Virus record (IMG/VR): IMGVR_UViG_3300050821_005836
Coordinates: 1-28,032 of that record
Reading direction: 5' to 3' (one strand)
DNA from: a virus
Length of the DNA stretch: 28,032 nucleotides
The notes under the pieces: generated by a model
The model's database searches: none
The model's input: the letters and a program-made list of their open reading frames with translations, nothing else
What the model was told of the DNA's origin: nothing
Program-made: the position numbers and the translations under genes
Shown: piece after piece, positions 1 to 7,400 of the stretch
How positions within the stretch are numbered: the first letter of the stretch is position 1
Layout: every line of letters begins with the position of its first letter

Positions 1-909
1 ATCTATCTGCTGTTGTTGACCAGTCAATTGCTGACCGCCTGCCGCTGTTGCCGCCCCTATTTGCTGGCCCTCGCCGGTTACTGCGGCGTTGTAGGTGTTG
101 GCAAGACCTTGCTGTTCACCTGCGAGCTGATTGCCAAGTATCTGTCCACGGCCTGAAGAAATGAGAGCGGCCATAGGCAGAGATGCTTGAGCTGATTGTA
201 GCAATGGATTTGACTGATTAAATCCCGCCAGAGCGTTATACGCACCTTGGACTTGAGGAGTTTGATTTTGTCCTATTCCCGTTAACGTATTGATATTCTG
301 TTGAGCGGGATTTTGTCCCTGAGCCTGTCCTTGAAGATAATTATAGGCGTTTGATGTTGCAGTGGGGGCTTGAGTGTTGGCCAGACTTGAGAGGACACCC
401 GGAAATATATTACCTATTACACCATTAACAGATTGTTGTGAAGATGGGATATTTGTTTGTGTTGTTCCCGCAGTACTTCCTCCGCCACCCGGTGTCATCA
501 TGGAATTTTGATTGCCACCGGTTACTGCGCCATTGGCGGCATATCCTTGTCCATTGCTTATAGCGTATCCTCCTCCTGTATTAGTTTGAGACGTTGAGCC
601 AGTGTAGTAAGGATTATTGGCGGGATTTCCTGCATATCCGCCATTGGCAGTTGCTCCGCTTTGACCTTGTGTTTGTGATGGTGTACTTGTTATCGCCTGC
701 CCAGTATTGGAAAACCCCGTTACATTTGAAGTGCTCGGTGGAGTGAAAGAATTTATGGAACTGTACCCTGTACCCGCCCACGGATTATATGAACCTCCAT
801 TACTTACCGAGGGGGAAGAAGTTTGCGTACTCGATGACTGCCCTCCAAATTTAGGGGCAAACACACTGTTTGAAAGTCCTGGAGCTATGTTTGATATTGG
901 AGTTGACAT
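1..909 (-). CDS. Gln/Asn/Gly/Ser-rich phage structural protein (C-terminus cut by window edge)
   Basis: The reading frame runs from an ATG at 909 to the left edge without a stop, about 303 codons. Residues 1-160 are low-complexity Ser/Thr/Gly/Asn/Pro-rich. The visible end is Ala/Gln-rich and helical-looking (for example LANTYNAAVTGEGQQIGAA). This pairing of a disordered N-terminus with Ala/Gln-rich helices is common in minor virion or DNA-ejection proteins encoded late in phage structural operons. It is the last gene seen in the minus-strand cluster, separated from the tail genes only by a homing endonuclease gene. The virion role comes from position and composition; no specific family is recognised. 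Confidence 0.75.
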   Translation of the reverse strand, partial: MSTPISNIAPGLSNSVFAPKFGGQSSSTQTSSPSVSNGGSYNPWAGTGYSSINSFTPPSTSNVTGFSNTGQAITSTPSQTQGQSGATANGGYAGNPANNPYYTGSTSQTNTGGGYAISNGQGYAANGAVTGGNQNSMMTPGGGGSTAGTTQTNIPSSQQSVNGVIGNIFPGVLSSLANTQAPTATSNAYNYLQGQAQGQNPAQQNINTLTGIGQNQTPQVQGAYNALAGFNQSNPLLQSAQASLPMAALISSGRGQILGNQLAGEQQGLANTYNAAVTGEGQQIGAATAAGGQQLTGQQQQID

Positions 910-918
910 ATTACTAAT

Positions 919-1572
919 TTATGTTGTTTTATAAGGGAAGACTTTATTCTTCTTTTTCATCATTTTCCCTGCATACGTCGGCGTTGCTATATGACACTTT
1001 TTGCACAGAGTAATATCATTATCAATAGCAGTCCTTAATTCTGGGTGTGTGGAGAAAGGCTTAATATGATGTACGTGCAAAGTACCTCCTACCTGCTTAC
1101 ATTCTTGACACGTGAAACTATCACGTTTAAAAACCGATTCACGCCATAACTTATATTCAAGGGAAGTTCTGAATAATTCGTTTATAGTGCTTGCTCCACC
1201 TCTCCAATTCCAATGTTTTTCACCTTGCACAGATGGCCGTGGTTTTCCTTTACAACCTGCTGGCTTTCCAATTTTTGCTATGCTCAATTTCTTTTTTTGT
1301 TCTTCTGACATAGGAAGACCTTTGTTTGGGGGAGCATGTCCTTTATTAGCAATCTTTAATTTCAATTTTGATTCTTCGGTATGGTGTTTTCCGAAAAGAT
1401 AATGGTCTTTGCCAGTAGGATAGAAAGGACGTTTAGTCCTACCAGTCAAACTATTTATTTTGTGCATTGCATGAAGATGTGCATATTGAGCAGAAGAAGT
1501 CCCATTTTTTTTACGAGCTTCGCTCATATGTCTTCGTCGTTCTTCAGAGTATTTGTAGACTTTAGTTTTCAT
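919..1572 (-). CDS. Homing-type HNH endonuclease with NUMOD3 repeats
   Basis: 217 aa. Residues about 61-110 contain NUMOD3-like DNA-binding repeats (GKHHTEESKLKLKIANKG, then SEEQKKKLSIAKIGKP). A GEKHWNWRGG linker at about 117-126 follows. The HNH domain covers about 140-195, with zinc-type pairs C155/C158 and C190/C193 and the catalytic HVHH at 166-169. Such proteins cut DNA at specific sites and spread themselves as free-standing mobile genes in phages. It sits between two structural genes, nine bases from the next start, with no intron visible around it. It is AT-richer than the tail genes, which fits separate acquisition. Family assignment is firm; homing activity is inferred. Confidence 0.9.
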   Translation of the reverse strand: MKTKVYKYSEERRRHMSEARKKNGTSSAQYAHLHAMHKINSLTGRTKRPFYPTGKDHYLFGKHHTEESKLKLKIANKGHAPPNKGLPMSEEQKKKLSIAKIGKPAGCKGKPRPSVQGEKHWNWRGGASTINELFRTSLEYKLWRESVFKRDSFTCQECKQVGGTLHVHHIKPFSTHPELRTAIDNDITLCKKCHIATPTYAGKMMKKKNKVFPYKTT

Positions 1573-1595
1573 ATAATGATTGTATCATAATTTGA

Positions 1596-2756
1596 CTAAT
1601 TAAGATTTGTCTTGTATGGATAGAGATTTGCGTTATTTATGGGTTGACTATCCTCAAGATCAACAGAAATACTTTTTGTACCGATATAATCCTCCATAAG
1701 TCTTAAACGAGTTTCGTACATATCTTTGAAAATCTTGTACCGGTCGGGGTCTTTACCGATAGTCGTGTAATATGACATTAAAATTCCATAGATGATGGTA
1801 TCATGGAAATCTTCCTGCAAAAGGGGAAACTGTCCGATGGTGTAAGTTGAACCCGGCGTGATATTCGGAGCATTCACCACGGGCAATGCTAGTGTAAGAG
1901 ACGTATCGCTTTGGAATGATGAAATGGGATACCATATGCCGTCGCCGTTCGGCGGACTGACCCGCAGCATGAGATTGAAATATGATACGTCAACATTAAG
2001 AGGGAAACCTCCTGTTGTACTCCATGAAGTACCCGTTCCAGTTACCTGAAATCCCCCCTGTGTCATGGCGGTCACATTTCCTGTCGAATAGTCTTGAAAC
2101 GACAGGTCGGGTACACGGGCCTTGTAGTTAAACGTAAGCACATTGTTTGTCGTGGACGGTATCGGCCAAATGCCAAGCGTCCCCCCGTAAATGAAAAAGT
2201 AATTTGGAATGTCGGAAGTGTAGGGAATGGTGTTTATCATGTCCCATTCCTGACGGGACTGGACGGGGAAAGGCTGAAAGACGATTGAACCGACAGTAAC
2301 CGTGTCGTTAGTTATTTTTGAAATGTTTGCGGGAATTGGATAGTCCCTAACACCCAAAGTAGAAGCGGCAGTCGTTGCAGTATTGGCCAAACCTGCGTTC
2401 CATGTGATGACTGCGGAACCGTTTACAAACGAGCATATTCTCTGGTCTCCAGATGAAAAGGCAACTTGCTGTGTACATGTCATAAAAGCCCATGTCGAAG
2501 TCATGGTCGCTGTCGTAGCGCCTACAGCAAGAGTAGTGGTGAACGTTATGTTGCGTCCTCCGACTACGGGAATGGAAAAGGTACGTTCGTTATCGAAGTA
2601 TTTCTGTATGAGGAAGCGGTGATAGTTGTTTGCTTGTGCCTGACCAAATGTTACCGCCGTCTGCGAATTGTTGTTGCACAACGTCGTAAAAGCATTCCCA
2701 TATGTTGATGGTGAACTGCTTGCGGTCGTTCCTACAATGGCTGTGTTCGAGATCAA
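1596..2756 (-). CDS. Phage tail/head-tail connector-like structural protein
   Basis: 386 aa, starting at TTG 2756. No ATG occurs in the first 80 codons and an in-frame stop lies just upstream. The C-terminal half has a pattern I recall from many uncultured phages: YPIPANISKI..., PYTSDIPNYFFIYGG.LGIWPIPS, NVLTFNYKARVPDLS, then a helical end rich in Tyr, Arg and Asp (DFHDTIIYGILMSYYTTIGK). This resembles podovirus or siphovirus connector and adaptor proteins. Residues about 71-130 carry a beta-sandwich module (TLAVGATTATMTSTWA...VAFSSG) that recurs in the 273-aa and 1115-aa tail proteins. It is first in a short transcription unit with its own promoter and leader hairpin. The exact virion location is uncertain. 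Confidence 0.8.
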   Translation of the reverse strand: MISNTAIVGTTASSSPSTYGNAFTTLCNNNSQTAVTFGQAQANNYHRFLIQKYFDNERTFSIPVVGGRNITFTTTLAVGATTATMTSTWAFMTCTQQVAFSSGDQRICSFVNGSAVITWNAGLANTATTAASTLGVRDYPIPANISKITNDTVTVGSIVFQPFPVQSRQEWDMINTIPYTSDIPNYFFIYGGTLGIWPIPSTTNNVLTFNYKARVPDLSFQDYSTGNVTAMTQGGFQVTGTGTSWSTTGGFPLNVDVSYFNLMLRVSPPNGDGIWYPISSFQSDTSLTLALPVVNAPNITPGSTYTIGQFPLLQEDFHDTIIYGILMSYYTTIGKDPDRYKIFKDMYETRLRLMEDYIGTKSISVDLEDSQPINNANLYPYKTNLN

Positions 2757-2775
2757 AGTGGTGTGTTATTAAAAT

Positions 2776-2796
2776 AAAAAGCCACATGATTGTGGC
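2776..2796 (-). terminator. Leader hairpin with U-tract upstream of the 386-aa tail gene
   Basis: On the minus strand, stem GCCACA/TGTGGC (6 bp, loop ATCA) is followed directly by TTTTT. It lies between the predicted minus promoter (2829-2857) and the TTG start at 2756. It would therefore act as an attenuator or leader terminator, or as an upstream boundary. A related copy precedes the portal gene at 17182-17206. Confidence 0.6.
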
Positions 2797-2828
2797 CCGT
2801 AAGGGATTAGCTCTATTAAGTTGATATA

Positions 2829-2857
2829 ATACTACTACTTTTGTAAAGTCAATTCAA
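2829..2857 (-). promoter_or_regulatory. Predicted sigma70-type promoter for the distal tail genes
   Basis: Minus-strand TTGAAT (2857-2852), 17-nt spacer, TAGTAT (2834-2829), predicting transcription from about 2822. An overlapping alternative is TTGACT-N17-ATTATA. The same TAGTAT -10 is used by the scaffold promoter at 13412-13441. It lies back to back with the plus-strand promoter at 2862-2891. Confidence 0.5.
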
Positions 2858-2861
2858 GTGC

Positions 2862-2891
2862 TTGACAAGAGTATAGCACATTTGATAGTAT
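2862..2891 (+). promoter_or_regulatory. Strong predicted promoter of the 2898-3202 RNA
   Basis: Consensus TTGACA (2862-2867), 18-nt spacer, TAGTAT (2886-2891). The predicted start is about 2898, two bases before the first stem arm of the structured region. An extended -10-like TGATATAAT also occurs at 2822-2830 on this strand, without a good -35. Confidence 0.6.
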
Positions 2892-2897
2892 CATCAT

Positions 2898-3202
2898 AAC
2901 CCTTGTGCTTAAAGCTCGCATTCTCACAAGGGGTGCGAGCTTTGAGTTGGGGACTGATAGAGATGGCGGCGAATCTTTCGACCCTCTATTGGAAGCCAAT
3001 AATCGAAAGAACTTTATACCGATGCGACTGGCAGGAACCAGCTCACGAGAGGTTAAAGAGTCACTTCTACGTTACCTTAAACCCTGACGTAGAAAACACA
3101 CGAACAGCTCGTCGAGCTTCCTTCGATAGCGGGGTCGAATAGGATTAAAGGAGAGAAAACCTTATTTATTAATCCAAGGTCAAGGTCTGAATGCAGGCTT
3201 TT
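2898..3202 (+). ncRNA. Candidate structured non-coding RNA, about 305 nt
   Basis: No convincing protein gene occupies the 485-nt gap 2757-3241. Behind the promoter lies a chain of perfect inverted repeats. First come overlapping alternatives 2900-2907/2925-2932 (8 bp) and 2911-2920/2934-2943 (10 bp). Next is 2974-2981/3003-3010 (8 bp), enclosing 2987-2992/2996-3001 (6 bp, loop AAG). Then follow 3065-3072/3087-3094 (8 bp), 3106-3110/3114-3118 (5 bp), 3122-3126/3135-3139 (5 bp), 3142-3148/3169-3175 (7 bp, with inner AGG/CCT), and an end hairpin 3185-3198 followed by TTTT. I do not recognise a known RNA class; tmRNA, RNase P and tRNA hallmarks are absent. Strand choice rests on the promoter and the terminal hairpin. 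Confidence 0.6.
3185..3202 (+). terminator. Weak intrinsic terminator-like end of the candidate RNA
   Basis: GTCTG (3185-3189), loop AATG, CAGGC (3194-3198; one G-U pair), then TTTT (3199-3202). The stem is short, so termination may be partial and could allow read-through into the 95-aa gene. Confidence 0.35.
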
Positions 3203-3226
3203 ACCTTCCTATTCTCAAGGTTAAAG

Positions 3227-3235
3227 TGATATAAT
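3227..3235 (+). promoter_or_regulatory. Extended -10 promoter giving a predicted leaderless mRNA
   Basis: TGATATAAT is a perfect -10 with the extended TGn element. Its last base is 3235, so the expected +1 is 3242, the A of the start codon of the next gene. No good -35 is visible. The same TGATATA(A/C)T arrangement seven bases before an ATG recurs at 27010-27018. Confidence 0.5.
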
Positions 3236-3241
3236 ACACAC

Positions 3242-3529
3242 ATGAAAATCATACTACTTACTCTGACAATAGCCACATCCTCACATCAGCTTACGAATGC
3301 ACAGGTATATGCTCAAATAGAAGCAATAAATAACGCGGCCGCGGCGCAGGCTGTTCAAGAGGGATATTCTCAAACTTGGGTAACTCCTCCAGAGATGTTT
3401 GAAGCTACGACTACTGTTTCACAAGAAACATTTGAACAAGTAAACCCATTGCCGTGGTGTGGAAACGTAGCATATCAGTTTCAAAGTCATCCCTGCAATC
3501 CCAATTACTCTCATATTCTTGATGACTAA
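3242..3529 (+). CDS. Small predicted secreted protein, plus strand
   Basis: 95 aa, unknown function. The N-terminus MKIILLTLTIATSSHQLTNA looks like a signal peptide with possible cleavage after A20 (TNA-Q). The mature part is acidic and Gln/Pro-rich, with two cysteines (C73 and C84) that could pair outside the membrane. It is the only likely protein gene on the plus strand within the minus-strand structural arm. It converges on the 273-aa tail gene with a 4-bp overlap of ends. It has its own extended -10 promoter and follows the candidate RNA, so the two may form a separately expressed accessory unit. A role in superinfection exclusion, host-envelope modification or lysis is possible but not shown. 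Confidence 0.55.
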   Translation: MKIILLTLTIATSSHQLTNAQVYAQIEAINNAAAAQAVQEGYSQTWVTPPEMFEATTTVSQETFEQVNPLPWCGNVAYQFQSHPCNPNYSHILDD

Positions 3530-4347
3530 ATAAAAGTCAAATTTCCCAGTATATGCCAACCGTTCAAATTCGTTACTTGAAGCACCACTGAACCTTGATT
3601 GACAGTAAATAGTTGAGCGGTCGCTACGTTTCCATTGGTATTTGAATACACATTGACAATGAAGTTGGCGTCCAAATGGGCAGTCATGTTCGCCACATTT
3701 GTAGGGTCTAGATATGTATTTGCCGACGATTGCGCCAACAGTCCTATTTGATTTATGGACTGTGGGGTTATTGTCGATATGGGATATTCCAGTCCTCCTA
3801 CCACCACCGAAGAAGACGTGCTTCCCTGAAACTGATACGCCTGACTGATGATTGCATTTCCATTGATAAGGGCATACGCGGCCGCTGTCTGATATTCGGC
3901 GGTAGTTCCTGCCGAGAAATTCAACGGGGGCGTCCAAAATATCGTCAAAGAATTGTTGGTAAAACTAACCGCTCTTGTTTCGCCGCTTGAAAAAGTAACC
4001 AGTAAATTTTCCGTCGAACCTGCCCATACTGAAGTCAGTGTCCCGAAGTTTGCCCCTGCGGACAAAGAACTCGTCATCGTAAATTTAACTGTAGAAGTAT
4101 TTTGAAGTGCGTATCCCTCAAATAGTATTACTTGGGGGGATATGGACGGAAAATAAAAAGTGTAATCTTTATTTTCATCAAATCTCACCCGCGTGGCCAT
4201 TGCCCGAATCGGCGGAGTAACGCTTGTCGATGGAATGTTGATATTATCGCTTCCATCATGCTTATGCGGCGGAATCTTTGGAAGCTGAAACAGCTTCTTC
4301 TTGATTTCATCGTCCACTATTTTTCTAATTGCCTGTTCGTTAAGCAT
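3526..4347 (-). CDS. Phage tail-associated protein with N-terminal helix and HKHDG motif
   Basis: 273 aa. Residues 1-25 form a charged helix (MLNEQAIRKIVDDEIKKKLF). PPHKHDGSDNINIP follows at about 26-39, a His-x-His-Asp-Gly motif frequent at the head of phage tail or baseplate proteins. Residues about 88-150 carry the beta-sandwich module shared with two other tail proteins in this window (SLSAGANFGTLTSVWA...VTFSSGETR). The C-terminal 60 residues look like another beta domain. It lies directly downstream of the large Gly-rich protein, in the same direction. A minor tail or fibre-tip role is inferred from composition and position. Confidence 0.75.
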   Translation of the reverse strand: MLNEQAIRKIVDDEIKKKLFQLPKIPPHKHDGSDNINIPSTSVTPPIRAMATRVRFDENKDYTFYFPSISPQVILFEGYALQNTSTVKFTMTSSLSAGANFGTLTSVWAGSTENLLVTFSSGETRAVSFTNNSLTIFWTPPLNFSAGTTAEYQTAAAYALINGNAIISQAYQFQGSTSSSVVVGGLEYPISTITPQSINQIGLLAQSSANTYLDPTNVANMTAHLDANFIVNVYSNTNGNVATAQLFTVNQGSVVLQVTNLNGWHILGNLTFI

Positions 4348-4432
4348 TTTATTGTATTGCTATTCGTATTTCTCTCAAAGGAATGAAAGATGAATTACTT
4401 GCGGCCCCTTTAAAACCAACACGAAATTGTAC

Positions 4433-7400
4433 CTACTGTATCTGGGCTAAGTTTGAACCAAAAGCGTTTGCAAGCGTTGTCGTTGAAGTAACTACAGGCG
4501 TCGTGTACGAATCCGACAAAGATTGCCTCCATGACAGTTCTATTTGGTCTCCCGTCGCAAGTTCACGGTCGAGCATAAACTGTATCTGTCCCGGTGTTTT
4601 CTTGTCCAAGAACGTTCCAATGGGAATGATGTCGGTTTCGATGGTAGGCTCGAAATTCTGCCATACGGTCGTGTCGTTATAGTCAATGGCTCCCGACGAA
4701 GATCCCGTGGAATACACGCTGTAATAGCTGTCCTGACCGCTTGAGGACGGTACGTTGTCGATGAGTATGCCTGCACCTGTAGCTCCAGAAACTGGCGTTA
4801 GACCGTATGAATTCTGCGCTTCCATAACAAGACCGGACGCCACCTCCCCGGTAACGGCAGGAGAGACAATGAGGGAGAATATTCCTGCGAGGATGTTTGT
4901 ACCTGAAGTATTCTGGGCCATAGCCTGAAAGTATATCTTTCCACGGTGTGTCATGGTGTCTCCAAACGTCCACACGGGGTCTATCACTCCTGCAACGTAA
5001 TCGGGTATTTTGTACATCAATTGGACATATGAACCGTTTGAAACATACACGTTTCCTTTCTGTCCCGCGGTGATGTAAATGCTGTTGAGAAGATTTTTAA
5101 TTCTCTGAATGGGTTCTCCCAGAGGCACGGGAGCGTTGGTGAAACTCGACGTGTAATCCCATGTGTAGACATGGTTTTTACCTGCGACTACCATCGTCGT
5201 CTGCAGATCGGTCATGTCCACGATGGAATCCGAACCGGCGTTGCTTCCCGTCGCGAGTTCAAAGATGGAATACTGCACTGCATATGTCTGTCCGTTCCCG
5301 GGATTGAACGTCACATTGCTGTCGGCGTATATGATTGCCCCCATTGATTGGCCGTTTATGAAATAGAGGTTCCCATCCACTGTCGAGGTATATGCCCTCG
5401 AATTGACATTCGGATTGATGATATTGACCGTGAAGTTTCCCGTAGCGTATTGCGATATTGCGGGTGCGAAATTGACGGTGCCCGATGCCAGAGTAAATGT
5501 GGCTGATATATTATTCCCATTAGAATCAATGAGATTGTATATGCCCGTCGGCAACAGCCATTCTGTACCGCCTGCTGTGCCATTGGGAAGCGTATATCCC
5601 GCTATCGTGGCGCTTGTCGTCCCACTGCTAAGCGCCTGGGTAAAGGTAAGATTCGAGACGTTTCCTATGGGAAGATTTATATACTCGATTACTTCAAACG
5701 TGTGAGTTCCCGTTCCCTGGGTGTTTAAAACGATGGCAGTCCCCCCAGGAGTCGTGGCCACATTGAAAGCATATGCGGTATTTCCTGACGCCGCCGCGTA
5801 GTCCGATTGGACTGCGTAATATACCGTATTCGTTTGCAATGGGAACGGCAAGATTCCCGTAGTCGTAAATGTTATTTGCTGTCCACTCGTTACGATACTC
5901 GTCGAGTGAAACAGTCCCGGGCTTGAAATGAAGACAAGCGTATTGGGACTGCCCGTTATGACCGTCGAGGGAGTGGTGAATGAGGAACTTCCGTTCGTAA
6001 ACGTACAGCCGGTGATAGTCTGGCCCGTGGAGAGAATTATCGTTGCAGTACTGGTGCTGGCGTACCCCCAATTGGCAGACTCCCCCGAAGGATAATGGTT
6101 TGTGGCCGCCAACGTCCCTCCGGTGTATGTGCCGCTCGGCGCACCCGATAGGCTAAACTGTTGCGCGGTGAACGTCTGTTGATTAAGAGGAAAGAACGCG
6201 GTGTTGAGGTTCCAATTTGACGAATTGATGGCCGCATCCCCCGTTCCGTTGCCGCAGAATTCTATCAAACCGTCGCCAAACACCACGATGTAATTGTTCC
6301 AATAGGCAATGCCTCCGTTTCCGTTTCCCAAACGGCCCGGGCCATTGGCTATGAGCGAAAATGTTGAAGAATTGACCGAACTTTGCTTCCACACCTGACC
6401 CGATGTATCGAGAATATAGTTTAATCCCGCCGGTGATTGTGCCGACTGAACGGGATTAGCCATTGTATCGATACCGTACGCATGATAAATAAGATTATTC
6501 AAAGTTGGGCTATTTATATAAGCCCAATATGAACCGGTAGTGGTAGAATTGACTGCATTCATGCCAGTGTACTCATTGGTGATACCATATCCAACATTAA
6601 CCGTATCACTGACATCTCCTCCGGTATATGATAGACCTAAAAGATACGTTGTATTTGCAGAAAGTGAAGTTGATGAGAATGTGAAAGGAATTAGAGTAGG
6701 AGTTCCTGTTAAAGTAGAGGCACTTATTGGAGACGATGTTGCCACAATAGTAGCGGGAGCAGGAGAAGTTATCGTCCACGTTCCACTTGTCGTAAAAGTC
6801 CATATGTCATTTCCTCCGGATGTCGTGTGGGTTCCACCGGTTGCTGTGATTATTCCAGTCGGACATGAGATTATGACTATACCGTTATTTCCAGGACTGC
6901 CAGCTTGCGGAAAAAAACTATCAGCTCCTCCGCCGCCAGAACCCGGTCCGGGACTTGTACCTCCTGGGCCGCTTGATTGACCACCACCTCCTCCTCCGAC
7001 CGAGTAGGTGACGCTTGATCCGCTTATTGAATTGGCGGTTCCGGTTCCTCCGGCTCCACCATTGTTGCCTGATGAATTAGCCCCGTTTCCGGTATCTCCT
7101 CCTCCGCCGCCGCTCGCATTAGAATTATTCCCGGTTCCTCCGGTTTTGCCGCTTCCTGAAGCACCGCCGCTTCCGGCCGATCCATTTCCTTTACTGCCGC
7201 CGAGAGCGGTTATGGCGTTAAAGACTGAATTATTGCCATTAACTCCTTGAGCCCCCCCGGTTCCGACAGTAACCGAATAAGCTTGTGGAGTAATTGGTAC
7301 TGAAGTATTATAAAGAACTTGTCCACCTCCTCCTCCGCCGCCTATATCACTCGAGGTTCCACCTCCTCCTCCGCCGCCTCCAACAACTAAAGCGCTAACA

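Noticed and set aside
2900-2943. H-type pseudoknot from the interleaved stems
   Set aside because: Loops of three and one bases cannot cross stems of 10 and 8 bp; alternative hairpins are more realistic.
2949-2985. Weak likeness to a tmRNA 5' end (GGGGACTGAT...TTCGAC)
   Set aside because: No matching acceptor end, no TTCGA T-arm partner in the right place and no tag frame; the TTCGA belongs to the 2974-3010 hairpin.
2903-3142. Open frames of 79 and 60 codons on the plus strand in the structured gap
   Set aside because: They lie across perfect stem-loops, have an irregular residue mix and no plausible start context; the pairing explains the sequence better.
6540-7250. Plus-strand frames opposite the Gly-rich domain (146 and 80 codons, Pro/Val/Leu-rich)
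   Set aside because: They are the complement of Gly and Ser/Thr codons of the adhesin-like gene, a usual artefact.
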